Assembly (NCBI GenBank): GCA_026770575.1
Contig: MU657164.1
Coordinates: 1,271,070 to 1,335,069, forward strand
DNA: 64,000 nt
From: Pelagophyceae sp. CCMP2097
Lineage: Eukaryota; Sar; Pelagophyceae
Reading direction: 5' to 3'
This document shows positions 27,236 through 37,775 of the stretch, piece by piece. A model generated the notes under the pieces. The model saw only the letters and a list, made by a program, of their open reading frames with translations. It was not told the origin of the DNA and searched no databases. The position numbers and the translations under genes were made by a program. Position 1 is the stretch's first letter. Each line of letters begins with the position of its first letter.

Positions 27236-30190
27236 ATGGACCCGTTTGAAAAGTCGCCGATGCAACGGCAGTTTTCCGACGAAGACTCGCTTTCCGACGA
27301 AGATTCGCACGACTCGCACCACGACTCGCCGAGCTTTGAGGACTACGCCGAAGAGGACCCGTCTTCGTACTTGGCTCGGAAGCAACTGAAGCAGGAACAT
27401 CGAGCCGCGTTGAAACACCTGCAGTCCATCCTTTCCAGAATCAAGGCCATCGACTCGGCCTCGGCAGACGTCCGCCTCAAGATTCTGGACGCCTACTGCT
27501 GGACGCACCACGACCCACAGGTGCCGAATGCCGACACTTTGAACGAAAGGTGCTTTGTGAAAAGAAACCGCGCAATGTGGCCACGCAATGTGGCCCCAAA
27601 CCGCATCGCGATCAGGTCGTCTTCAACGGCATCCCGTACGAGAGCATCGTTGAAGAAGAGCGTCTTTTGGGGAAAGTCGGTTTGCAACTGGCGAGCTGGA
27701 AAAAGTCAACGAGACAGACGTGTCGCCAAAGTAAATGAGACAGACGTGTCGCTGGGAGCAGCGCCAAAGTGGCCGTAGCCAGGAGCAGCGCCAAAGTGGG
27801 CTTTGGTTCGACGACGTCGCAAATGGGACCCCGCGCGGGAAACGGATTGCCGCAAACGTCGCTGCGGCTCTGTCGAGGGCCGGCGGCGGTCCTCCGCTCC
27901 GTTTTTGCCCCGTTTTTTTAAAGTCGAGGGCCAATGCAGATACAGCCGGGGGCGGAGACGGTCTTTTGCCCGGAGACGGTCCCGGAGACCCGGAGGCGGT
28001 CTCTTGGCAGTCCCGGAGACGGTCCCGGAGACGGTTTCGAAGACGGCCTCGAAGACGGCCCCAATACGGTCTCGAAGACGGTCCCGGAGACGGTTCCACG
28101 ACGACTCCTCGATAAACCCTCGACGGCTCCGGAGACGGTCTCTCGACGGTCACTCGACGCCCCTCGACGGACCCCCGACGCCCCCTGGACGCCCCCTGGA
28201 CGGTCCGATGCGGCCCCTCCTGTGTGGCTCCGGAGGCGCTCATTCACGCTCCCGGTGTCAGATTTTGGGCCGTCTCCGGCCCCTGGACGGCCCGATGCGC
28301 CCCATACGACTGCTATACGGACAGTCCTCGAAAGTTCCTCGACGGCCCAGTCGTAAAAAAGCCGGAGCCGGTCCTGCGGCGGCCCCCGCGGTCCGACGGG
28401 GGGCGGAGATGATCTCATGCGGCCCTCGGCGGCCCCTGGAGGGAAGTGTGTGCCCCCGGAGACGGTCTGAAATTTCAGACGGGGACGGCCCTTTGACGTC
28501 CCAATGCGCCCCCGTCTGAAATTTCAGACCGTCTCCGGCGGTCCGATGCGGTTCCATACGACGGTTCCATACGACTCCTACACGGACTGACCTCGATAGA
28601 ACCTTGACGGTCCGGTCGGATGGACCGGACGCGAGACCCGGAGTCCTTCGGCGGCCCCCGGAGTCCGGCGGGGACCGAGTCGAATGCGGCCCCGGAGACG
28701 GCCCGGAGACGGCCCCGGAGACGGCCCGTAGACGGCCCCGGAGGCGGTCCGTAGACGGCCCCGGAGACGGTCCGATGGTCAAACAGCCTTCACGGACGGC
28801 CCCTCTACGGGACCCAAGTCTGGAGTCGGTTGATGACCGTATGGCCTCTCAGGGGCTTTCTTGTTTGCGGTGCGGCGGAGGCGGAGGCAAAAGGGCGCAA
28901 CCGACTTTTGAAAACCGACTTTTGAAAACCCCTCACATTAGATTTTTGAAAACCCCTCACTGGAGAATCGTAGGTGGAATGGAGCGAGATGATGGCCAAG
29001 GTGCAGCGTCGCGACCGGCGGCGCAGGCAGCGGCTGCAGCTGTTGAACTCTGAGAACTCTGCTCCGCTTGAAGTGCCGACGAGTCTGAAAAAGACGCTGC
29101 TCGACGCCTTCCCAGCTTTAAAACCTTCCCTACGCCCGTCCACTTCGAGCGACCGCCACGTGATGCCCAACATGGTCGGGACGGCCATTTTCCGAAAGAG
29201 CCATTTTCCGAGCCGATCTCGGTCGACGGTCATCGGCCTCGTGGGCGGGCCCGTGCTCGGCCCGGTGGAAGACGAAGCCGGGTACGGCACGCATGCTGAT
29301 GACGTGAAGAATTCCAAAACGGATTCCAAAACGGATTCCAGAACGGATTCCAGAACAACGGACGGGTCGCAGTCGGCAATCCGGACTCGAACGTGCAGGA
29401 GCTTCGACCATGGATACAAGCGACCTCAAAAGACCGGCGGCGGGAGCCCAACGCCCCTGGAAGAAGACGACGCGGGCCAAACGCCGGTTTTGAACCTTTG
29501 GGAGCCGCCGCGACTCGAGGCGAACCATCGCCATTCCGACCCCAAAGGCCTCGGCAGCGGCCTCGTCAAGACTTCCTGGCACGCGGGCAAGCGAGAACCG
29601 CGTTGCGACCGACTCCGGGTCTCGGGGTACGCGGGTCCTGGACGTGGCGGGGATGCGGGGCGCGGGGGGGACTGGTCTCCGCGGTCCGAAGTTTCGAGGA
29701 GCGAAGTTTCGAGGAGCGAGGCCTTTTCAGAGGCGAGTTTAAGCCGCGATTTGAAGCAAGCGAGCGAAGCTCCACAACGCATTTCGCTGCGCAACGAGGC
29801 CTCTTTACCCGCGGTCAGGCCGACGCGGGAGCGGGAAAGCGGCAGGGGCGACGTCGGCGGTCTCCGCGTCGACGCCGTCGGCAGACCGCACGCATCAGTC
29901 GCACCCAGAGCGACTGTGTACGCTCCGCAGCCGCAGCTCGCTCCGTCGACGTCGTTTGCGGCGTTCAGAGCCGACGACGCACTTGCAGTCGTGAATTCTG
30001 CGGTCAGCGCGGCCGTCCTCGGCGGCGCTTTGGAGACGGCATTCGTTTCCGGCGCGTTTAAACCCGGTGGCTTGGCGACGAAATCGACGGACACGCGCCG
30101 TGCGGACCCGCGCGGGAAAGGGCCGGAAAACGGGAACCGTGACATCGCATCGCGTGCGACGTCGGATCACCGGATTCATCCCATGTGGGA
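27236..30190 (+). CDS. Third coiled-coil-type gene (at least three exons, 3' end not resolved)
   Basis: Exon 1 (27236-27520) starts MDPFEKSPMQRQF, has an acidic Ser/Asp/His stretch (SDEDSLSDEDSHDSHHDSP) and a helix (LARKQLKQEHRAALKHLQSI). It ends CCACAG before GTGCCG in phase 0. Exon 2 begins at 27616 after CGCGATCAG (FNGIPYESIVEEERLLGK), in a different frame that the 95-bp intron accounts for; its end near 27670-27735 is unclear. Exon 3 begins at 28974 after AATCGTAG in phase 0 (VEWSEMMAKVQRRDRRRRQ), contains NSKTDSKTDSRTDSRTTD repeats, and stays open until arrays begin near 30190; its donor is not certain. No known domain. The intron 27740-28973 is minisatellite. Confidence 0.45.
27940..28790 (+). 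repeat. CCCGGAGACGGT minisatellite in an intron
   Basis: 12-bp units (TCCCGGAGACGG, CGAAGACGGCCT, CCCGTAGACGGC) with an internal inverted pair TCTGAAATTTCAGAC (about 28467 and about 28523). Confidence 0.8.
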
Positions 30191-30199
30191 GGGTGCGGG

Positions 30200-31190
30200 A
30201 CTCCCTGGGTCCTTGCAAAGCCCGGAGGGACGGGCCCTTGCAAGGCGGCTTCACTCGCAGGGCCGAATGCGCTTGCGAGGCCTCTTTGACGGGCCCGAGA
30301 AAAAAACCACGCGCGGTTCCGTGCAACCGGAACAGCCGAACCGCCACAGCGGTGCTCCAAATGGCCCCTCTGGAGTCTGGATGGTCCCTCCGGACGGCCT
30401 CTTTACACGGCCCCTCTGGACGGGCCCTCTTGGCGCCCCCTTTGAACGGCCTCTCTGGAAGGCCCCTCTGGACTCCTCTAGTCAGTCTCTCTGGACGGCC
30501 CCTCTGGAAGGTCTTTCTGGATGGTCTCCCTGGACGGTCCCTCTGGAAGATCCCTCTAGATAGCCCCTCTAGAAAGCCCCTCTGGACGGCCCCTCTACAC
30601 CGCCCCTCTACACCGCCCCTCTACACCGCCCCTCTGGACGGTCCCTCGGTGCGGTGGCCGAGGCGGACCTCCTCGACGGGTTCGGGATCAGGGTCGACGC
30701 GTTCCTTTGGACTGTCCCTCGACAGAAGGTCCCTCGAGACGGTTCCTCGAGACGGCCCCTCGAGACAAACACGAGACGGCTCCTCGAGGGAGGTCCTTGT
30801 GAACGGTCCCTCGAGACAAACACGAGACGGCGGTCGAGAATGTCCCTCGAGACGGCCCCTCTGCAAGGCCTTCGAGACGGTCCCTCTGGGAGGTCTCGTC
30901 TCGACGACGCCCTCGAAACTGCCCCTCGAAACGGCCCCTCGAGAAGGTCGCTCGAGACGGTCCCTCAAGACGGTTGCTCGAGGCGCCCCTCTGGAGAATT
31001 CGTCCGAACGGTCCCTCTCCAAGGCTCCTCGAGACGGCCCCTCTGTGGCCGGCGCGGATCGAGCGACGGCAGAGGGGCATCTGCGGCCCTCTTCGACGGT
31101 GCCTCGGACCGGCCTCTCTCGAGGGCCCCTCTCCACGGCCCCTTTGCGGTCCTTCTGGAAGGCCCCTCTGGACGGGCCGCCGCCGCGTCG
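30200..31190 (+). repeat. CCCCTCTGGACGG and CCCCTCGAGACGG minisatellites
   Basis: About 30360-30650 consists of CCCCTCTGGACGG-like 13-bp units (with three CCTCTACACCGCC copies); about 30710-31190 of CCCTCGAGACGG units, the complement of the CGAGGGGCCGTCT arrays. Confidence 0.8.
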
Positions 31191-31279
31191 GACCTTTGTG
31201 AGGGAGCTGAGCCGCGTCGATGGATGTTGGATGATGGGATGCCACCCATGTGGCCCAATGCGTGTGGCATTTTTTCAGG

Positions 31280-31720
31280 GACCTTTTCTCACAGGGACCC
31301 AGTGACTTTGTCTCACAGGGACCTCATCACAGGGATGTTGTCAGGAACCGTGCCACGGGCCGTCTGGTTCTTGTCACAAGGGCATCGTCACAGCGGCCCT
31401 GTCACAGGGACCCTGTCACGGGACCTTGCCGCAGCGTTCTTGTATCGGGGCCGCGTCACGGGTCCTTGTCCAGGGTCCTTGACGCAGGTCCCTGTCGCGA
31501 ACTTTGTCCAGGGACCTTTGTCACGGACCTTGCCATCGGGACCTTGCCATCGGGACCTTGCCATCGGGATGGTGCAACGGGGGCCTTGTCTTGGGACCTT
31601 GCCAGGTGACCTCGTTACAGGGACCTTGTCACAGGGACCTTGCCACAGGGCCCTTGTCACAGGAACTTTGCATACGGACGTCGTCGCAGGGACCTTGTCA
31701 CAGGGCGGGGACTTTTGTTA
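31280..31720 (+). repeat. 14-bp minisatellite, fifth block
   Basis: GACCTTGTCACAGG-type units (three exact GGACCTTGCCATCG copies near 31530-31565), same orientation as the other blocks. Confidence 0.85.
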
Positions 31721-32644
31721 CGGCATTTTGTCTCACAGGCCTTGCACGCTTCCTCGTACACCTTGCAAGGCCTCTTTCACGGGCAAGGCCTCTCGCAAAG
31801 TCTCTTGTGAATGCCCCTCGTAAGGGTCCTCGCACGGTGTCTTCAATGCCCCTCACAAGGGTCTCCGCACGAGCCCTGCGCGGTCTCCTGTGAAGGACCC
31901 TCGGATGGACCCCTCAAATCTTTCTGAAAGATGGAAATTCCCTGATGAACCTAGGAATTCATAGAGGCAAAACTGGACTAGGCTTCCTTGAAAACGCGGG
32001 TCCCTGCAAGGCGCCTCGCACGGTCGAATCCAAGACCTCTCGCCCTTCTTTTCCTGCGTCTCGGTGGCCGCTTCAACGGCTTCTCCTGCGGTCCGAGGGC
32101 GGGCCTTGAAGCACGGTCCCTTGCAAGGCCTCGAACGGTCCCCTGCAAGGCACACGGGCCCCTGATAGAGGCCTCTGGACGGTCCGTCCCAAGACCCATC
32201 CTGGACATCCCTCGCCCAAAGCAAGGCTCCTCGTACGGGCCCGTGCACGTATGGGCCAGCCGTAAGGGATTCAACCGATATGGGCTCATGGGGTCCCATG
32301 CAGCGGCTCAGCGCACGATACCTCACCACCCGCAACCCCGTAGGCCGTGGCTGACCACGCGTCTCCGAAGCGCGCCGCGCCGCTGCCGCGCGCGCCCTGA
32401 CGCCAAGAGGCGTGCACGCGCCGAGTTGCACGCGTGCGGCGCCCGATAATCTTACGATACACTCTCCGAGTTAAATAACATTTGTCACTGACTAGAAAGG
32501 CACCCCTATATTGAGCCAGGCCCACCCAGGGTGGATCTTAAGCAAGCAACACTCTTCAAGTGAACTGTTGAATAGCACTTTTGGAGTGGACAGTCTCAGG
32601 GCCCGTCGAGAGGTGCGTCGTCCAGCGACGTGGCGTGAGGGATT
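31721..32644. other. No supported gene: degenerate repeats then unique sequence
   Basis: 31720-32260 continues GCAAGGCCTC-type degenerate repeats. 32300-32510 is unique GC-rich sequence with a short palindromic CCACCCAGGGTGG at about 32523, also present at 45353 with a shared TAAGCAA tail. ORFs here show no recognisable domain. Confidence 0.4.
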
Positions 32645-33004
32645 TCATCTACATACTGTCGACGCCCGAGCGAGAAGAGCCAGCGGCGCGATAAAGTGGC
32701 CAGTGAGCAAGTGCCTCGACATGTCCTTCGAACCGTCGAATTCGTCGCGCTCGAAGTAGGCAGACGGCCGAGGCCCCGCGCCGTATTCCACAGAGGCGGC
32801 AGTGCGAACATTACTGCTCACGACATCCGTCGAGGTGCGAGTCTGTGCGACCATCGTCTTCGCTAGCCTCCGCGCCGGCACCGCGGCCGGGGCAGCGGCA
32901 CGCGCGGCGCTCACGTTTAGGACGTGCGCCGCGGCGAGTTCGTGGCACCCTCGCCACTGCGACGCGAATTGCACGTCGCAGGCGTGGCACGTAAACGAAC
33001 GATG
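32645..33004 (-). CDS. C2H2 zinc-finger exon(s), partial gene
   Basis: The exon 33004-32915 follows an acceptor (GAGTGTTGCAG) in phase 0 and encodes one C2H2 finger: FTCHACDVQF, then H and H in CHELAAAH. It ends CTAAAC before the donor GTGAGC. Further along the same strand, to a stop at 32645, the frame has EFDGSKDMSRHLLTGH, which looks like a second finger that has lost its cysteines. C2H2 fingers bind nucleic acids; the target is unknown. Upstream exons on this strand would have to overlap the Sel1 pseudogene on the opposite strand, so this may be a relic. Confidence 0.4.
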   Translation of the reverse strand, partial: HRSFTCHACDVQFASQWRGCHELAAAHVLNVSAARAAAPAAVPARRLAKTMVAQTRTSTDVVSSNVRTAASVEYGAGPRPSAYFERDEFDGSKDMSRHLLTGHFIAPLALLARASTVCR

Positions 33005-33015
33005 CTGCAACACTC

Positions 33016-33586
33016 GAGGGAGCTGCACAAGAGCGAGGCGCGCACCAGCTATACGAGCTCGCTGCGGCGCAGGGGCGCGCACTGGCTCATTCTCATTTGG
33101 GACTTTGCTATGGAAACGGCGCCAAGATCGCACTCGCCTGCGAGCCCAATAAGTCAGATTTGATGAAATCAAATTTAACTGACTTTTCAATTTCAATTTT
33201 CAATTTCGATTGAAAAATTCGTAGGACTCGCAGGCGAGTGGCCAAGATCGACTACAAGGCCGCCGCGAAGTGGTACCGGCGCGCAGCCGAGCAGGGAATT
33301 CCTCACGCTCAATGCATTCTCGGCTTGTTGTACAGCAGCGGCACGGGGGTGGGGGTTTCGCAGTCGGACGGCGAAGCCGTCGAGTGGTTCCGCCTCGCCG
33401 CGGCGCAGGACCTGCCGGACGCGCTCTTCAACCTCGGCGCGTGTCACGCAAATGGCCAGGGCGCGCCGCAGGACAACGATGAGGCTCTTCAAGCGCGCCG
33501 CGGCCAAGGGGCACGCCCGCGCTCCGGCGCAGGTCGCACGGCTCGAAGCGTACCTCGCAGCAGCGCGCCCCGGTCCGGCGACATGA
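33016..33586 (+). pseudogene. Sel1-repeat pseudogene broken by a MITE and a frameshift
   Basis: Frame 33016-33130 gives a Sel1 helix pair (YELAAAQGRALAHSHLGLCY, then GNGAKI). It resumes at 33251 (DYKAAAKWYRRAAEQGIPHA and a second repeat EAVEWFRLAAAQDLPDALFN) after a 110-bp insertion. Near 33484 a short deletion shifts the frame; the following frame reads LFKRAAAKGHARA.. to TGA at 33584-33586, matching the C-terminus of the Sel1 part at 42912-43012. The MYND and RING parts are absent upstream. Sel1 repeats form a superhelical protein-binding scaffold; this copy is probably non-functional. Confidence 0.75.
33131..33240. mobile_element. 110-bp MITE with 14-bp terminal inverted repeats and a 10-bp target duplication
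   Basis: Ends CACTCGCCTGCGAG and CTCGCAGGCGAGTG are exact inverted repeats. The interior is AT-rich with a small hairpin (AAGTCAGATTTGAT..ATCAAATTTAACTGACTT). It is flanked on both sides by GCCAAGATCG (33121-33130 and 33241-33250), a perfect 10-bp target-site duplication. That duplication is original Sel1 coding sequence, as the paralog at about 42666 (ATCAAGATCGACTCCAAGG) shows. A 9-11 bp duplication fits Mutator-like elements; family assignment is inference. Confidence 0.9.
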
Positions 33587-33689
33587 ACGTCGATTCCGAC
33601 CCGCCTCGCAGACTGCTCGATGCGACACAAAATCGAGCGGGTACGACTGCCCCCCATCGATAGTCGGACTCTAATGTCGCTCCTCTGAG

Positions 33690-34800
33690 ATGCCTTATGG
33701 ATATGCCATCCTATACTGCATCAAATGCCATAATGCAACATGCAACGCATCGGCTCGGGCTACGCAGGATCAGAGGCTCCATGCAGCCGGGTCGAATCCT
33801 CCGTCTGTCGATGGACGTGCAGTCTCTCGGCCCAAGGACTCGAAAGCACTGTCAAAACGTCTTCGCCCCACACTCTGGCCCTGGATCAGAGCCCGGGAGC
33901 GCACCAGGACACCGCTTACTCGATTCCTCGATCCCTCGGTGCACTTGCCCGTCGCAGCCCGCCGCATCCGCGCAGGGCACGGAAGCACCATCCAAAGACC
34001 CGTCGGAAAGTCTACGCTCTGCACTCAGCCACAGCGCAGCGCAGCGACGATTGTGCATCCATCCACCCCACCGGCTGTGCCACCGAATCACCCGCAGCCC
34101 CGTCGAAAAAAGCACGTCGGGCGTCTTCATCCCGCGGCGTGCTGTGGATCAGAGCTCCGTGGCTATAGATCATCGCGCAGCGGTGCGGCGCGTCAATTCC
34201 TCATCGAGCTATCCGTTCGATGCACACGCAGGCGTCGTTGCCAGCCGCGTCCGCATATGCCACGGAAGCACTGTCCAAAAGACCCGTCGGAAGGTCCACG
34301 CACGGCACTCTGCCGCAGTGCAGTGCAGCGACCCGGCGCACGATGGTGCATTCATCTTTCCCTCCGGCAGGCCCCGGTGCCGCATCCAACCTGGAGGCCG
34401 TCGATGGCGACGGTATAGACGAAGCACACGCCATCGCACCGGGTTTTCTCTACATTTCGGGTTTTCTCTATCGGTATGTATGTTGGGCTTCGGGCCGCGC
34501 GGTCGCGAGATGCGTCGACGGGTACGCTACGCTGGCTCTCCGGAAAGGGGCTTTTAAGTACGGGTACGACCCAAACCCGACCCGAACCTGACCCGACCCG
34601 GGTTCTGCGTGTGTCGACCCGACCGGCCCGCGACCCGCGGGTCAGCCGGCCTACCGACTTGTGACTCGGCCTGGAGAACGGATTTCGGTCGTTCGACCGA
34701 CCCGCGACGCGTGGAGTCGGCATAAATATCCAACCCGACCCGAAAGCACCGTCCCTACTGAAAAGGGCCGCCGGCCGGCGGAACAGCCTCGGTAAACGCG
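33690..34800. repeat. Dispersed/tandemly duplicated region related to 58960-59600
   Basis: Two or three diverged copies of an about 290-bp unit (GCACGGAAGCACCATCCAAAG at about 33979 and CCACGGAAGCACTGTCCAAA at about 34259, each followed by GACCCGTCGGAA) are visible. The last one continues into CTCCGGCAGGCCCC, GGGCTTCGGGCCGCGCGGTC, GCTGGCTCTCCGGA and a GACCCGAACC core. The same order occurs at 59140-59580. No supported gene. Confidence 0.65.
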
Positions 34801-34976
34801 GCGTATACAAAGGCGGCTATCCCTCCCGGGGAACTTCCAGGGAAAACCGATTACCGCGGCCCGGCGCGGCCCACTCCGCTGCCGCCGCGAGGCCCGCGCC
34901 GCGGCGGCGGCCCGAGTCTCGTGACGCTTGCAAAAGTGTCTCAGTGTACTGGGCGGCAACTATCCGAGCCGCGCGT

Positions 34977-37730
34977 TCACTTCGGGCGCCGTTTCGTCGG
35001 CGGCGGCGACGCCTCGATGGCGGCGGCCTCGAGGTCGACGATGGTGGCCTCGAGCTCGGCGACGCGGCGCGCTCCGGCCTCGTCACGACGCCGCGCCTCC
35101 CGCAGCAGGCCGTTGATCTCCAGCCGCAGGCCGCCGATCTCATCCTTCAGGCCGCCGATCACATCCTTCTGCTGCTCGATGAAGTTGTGCGCCGTCTTGC
35201 ACTCGTCCTCGTGGTCGTCCCGGTCCTCCGTCACCTTGTCCCTCTCCTCAGTGACCATGTCTCGCTCCTCCTTGATCGCGACGAAAATGGTCTCGTGCGA
35301 CGCGTTGAGTGAGGCGAGGGCGGCGAGGCCGCTCGCCGGCCCCGCCGTCGCGCGGCGCCGCGCAGCGGCCTCGGCCGCGGCCTCGACGGCTCCGTCCGCC
35401 TCGACGTCGATCGTTTCGATGAGCGCGCCGACGACGAGCGCCCGCAGCCGCGCGATCTCTCGGTTTGCGTCATCGAGGCTGCTGAACAGCGACGCCGACT
35501 CGAGCGCCTCCGCGCCGAGGTCTCGCAGCCGCTTCACTCGCGGCTCGTCGTCCGAAGCACCGTCGCCGACCTCCTTGCCGTCGGCAGAGGCCGCGGCCGC
35601 TGCGGCGTCGCCCGAGTCGACGTCGGAGGCTCCACCAGCGCGGCGTTTGCGGCTCAATGCAGCAGCCGGTGGAGTCGCTGCTTTCAGCGTCCGGTTCACG
35701 GCACTTGACTTTTCCCACGTCTCTCGTTTGCTCTTCTTGGCTTTCGGCGGAGCAAGCGACGGCTCGTAAGTGACTTCGTCGGACGGCAGCACCACGAGGT
35801 CGTTGGCGCGAATGTTGCGGCTCGTGTCGGCGAACCGCACGGCCCAATAGCCTCCAGCGATTTGTGACTCGACGACGCCGCGCCGCGCCGAGTCGCTCGC
35901 GAGGCAGACGCGCGCCCGAACGTGCACGCCTCGTGCCGCCATGATGGTCGCCCGCTCCTCTCGCTGCTTCTCCGCCGAGCTCAGCGGAGCTTGCGACAGC
36001 TCGAACGTGGCGTCGTCGAAAGGCAGCACCTCGAGGTCCTTGACGTGGATGTTGCGGCTCTTGTCGGCGAATCGCACGGCCCAGTGGGTTCCAGCGACTT
36101 GTGACTCGACGACGCCGCGCCGCGCCGTGTCGCTCGCGAGGCAGACGCGCGCCCCAACCTGCATGGCTCGTGCCGCCATGCTGGTCGCCCGCTCCTCTCG
36201 CTGCTTCTCCACCGAGCTCAGCGGAGCTTGCGACAGCTCGAACGTGGCGTCGTCGAAAGGCATCACCTCGAGGTCCTTGACGTGGATGTTGCGGCTCTTG
36301 TCGGCGAACCGCACGGCCCAGTGGCCTCCAGCGACTTGTGACTCGACGACGCCGCGCCGCGCCGTGTCGCTCGCGAGGCAGACGCGCGCCCCAACCTGCA
36401 TGGCTCGTGCCGCCATGATGGTCGCCCGCTCCTCTCGCTGCTTCTCCACCGAGCTCAGCGGAGCTTGCGACAGCTCGAACGTGGCGTCGCCGGACGGCAG
36501 CACCTCGAGGTCGTTGACGCGGATGTTGCGGCTCTCATCGGCGAACCGCACAGTCCAGTAGCCATTAAGGCCTTGTGACTCGACGACGCCGCGCCGCGCC
36601 GAGTCGCTCGCGAGGCAGACGCGCGCCCCGACGTGCACGGCTCGTGCCGCCTTGGTGGTCGCCCGCTCCTCTTGCTGCTTCTCCGCCCTGCTCGGCGGAG
36701 CTTGTGACGGCTCGAACGTGGCGTCGTCGGACGGCAGCACCACGAGGTCGTTGACGCGGATGTTGCGGCTCTTGTCGGCGAATCGCACGGCCCAGTAGCC
36801 TCCAAGGCCTTGTGACTCGACAACGCCGCGCCGCGCCGAGTCGCTCGCGAGGCAGAAGCGCGCCCCAACCTGCACGGCTCGTGCCGCCATGGTGGCTGCC
36901 CTTTGTGCCCGCCAGCTCCATGGAGCTCGCGACGGCTCGAAGGTGGCGTCGTCGGACGGCAGCACCTCGAGGTCCTTGACGTGGATGTTGCGGCTCTTGT
37001 CGGTGAATCGCACTGCCCAGTAACCTCCATAGCCGTGTGACTCGACGACGCCGCGCCGCGCCGAGTCGCTCGCGAGGCAGACGCGCGTCCCAATCTGCAC
37101 GCCCCGTGTCGCCATGGTGGTTGCCCGCTCCTCTTGCTGCTTCTCCGCCGCGTTCGGCGGAGCTTGCGAATGCTCGAACGCGGCGTCGTCGGACGGCAGC
37201 ACCACGAGGTCCAAGATGCGGACGTTGAAGCTCTTGTCGGCGAACCGCACGGCCCATTGGCCTCCAAGGCCTTGTGACTCGACGACGCCGCGCCGCGCCG
37301 AGTCGCTCGCGAGGCTGACGCGCACCCCAACCTGCACGGCTCGTGCCGCCTTGGTGGTCGCCCGCTCCTCTTGCTGCTTCTCCGCCGCGTTCGGCGGAGC
37401 TTGCGACGGCTCAAACGTGGCGTCGTCGGACGGCAGCACCACGAGGTCGTTGACGCGGATGTTGCGGCTCTTGTCGGCGAACCGCACGNNNNNNNNNNAG
37501 CCTTTATCGACATGTGACTCGACGACGCCGCGCCGCCCCGAGTCGCTAGCGAGGCAGACGCGCGCCCCGACGTGCACGCCTCGTGCCGCCATGCCGGGCG
37601 CCCGCTCGGTTTCGCGCGCGCCGCTCGGAGTCGGACCTTGAGGCTTGAACACGTACAAGAACGTATCTTCTGCTTGCATACATGTAACCAAGGACTTGAT
37701 GTACACCTTTGTCTCAATGTGCGAGGGCAT
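34977..37730 (-). CDS. Protein with eight tandem SH3/Tudor-like repeats and a C-terminal coiled coil
   Basis: 917 codons. From about residue 47 to 660 there are eight copies of an about 78-residue unit: VGARVCLASDSARRGVVES, a short variable turn, WAVRFADKSRNIRVNDLVVL, PSDDATFE and a charged linker EKQQEERAT. The strand pattern (VxxGxxVxL..GVVES..WAVRF..V..DLVVL) resembles SH3-like barrels of the Tudor/KOW/Mib-Herc2 kind, so a chromatin, RNA or ubiquitin-related binding platform is possible; this is inference. The C-terminus has a basic NLS-like KRLRDL, a coiled coil with ERDMVTEERDKVTEDRDD, and ends TKRRPK. A 10-N gap falls in repeat 1. Start choice is uncertain: ATG 37730, or the ATG before repeat 1 at about 37593. 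Confidence 0.75.
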   Translation of the reverse strand: MPSHIETKVYIKSLVTCMQAEDTFLYVFKPQGPTPSGARETERAPGMAARGVHVGARVCLASDSGRRGVVESHVDKGXXXXVRFADKSRNIRVNDLVVLPSDDATFEPSQAPPNAAEKQQEERATTKAARAVQVGVRVSLASDSARRGVVESQGLGGQWAVRFADKSFNVRILDLVVLPSDDAAFEHSQAPPNAAEKQQEERATTMATRGVQIGTRVCLASDSARRGVVESHGYGGYWAVRFTDKSRNIHVKDLEVLPSDDATFEPSRAPWSWRAQRAATMAARAVQVGARFCLASDSARRGVVESQGLGGYWAVRFADKSRNIRVNDLVVLPSDDATFEPSQAPPSRAEKQQEERATTKAARAVHVGARVCLASDSARRGVVESQGLNGYWTVRFADESRNIRVNDLEVLPSGDATFELSQAPLSSVEKQREERATIMAARAMQVGARVCLASDTARRGVVESQVAGGHWAVRFADKSRNIHVKDLEVMPFDDATFELSQAPLSSVEKQREERATSMAARAMQVGARVCLASDTARRGVVESQVAGTHWAVRFADKSRNIHVKDLEVLPFDDATFELSQAPLSSAEKQREERATIMAARGVHVRARVCLASDSARRGVVESQIAGGYWAVRFADTSRNIRANDLVVLPSDEVTYEPSLAPPKAKKSKRETWEKSSAVNRTLKAATPPAAALSRKRRAGGASDVDSGDAAAAAASADGKEVGDGASDDEPRVKRLRDLGAEALESASLFSSLDDANREIARLRALVVGALIETIDVEADGAVEAAAEAAARRRATAGPASGLAALASLNASHETIFVAIKEERDMVTEERDKVTEDRDDHEDECKTAHNFIEQQKDVIGGLKDEIGGLRLEINGLLREARRRDEAGARRVAELEATIVDLEAAAIEASPPPTKRRPK
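37489..37498. other. Short assembly gap (10 N) in repeat 1 of the tandem-repeat gene
   Basis: Ten Ns inside the variable turn of the first repeat. Read as 10 bases the frame stays open across it, but the real length is not known. Confidence 0.9.
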
Positions 37731-37775
37731 TCTGAACGGACTCGGAGGACGATCGCACTACGTCGACAGGCCCCT

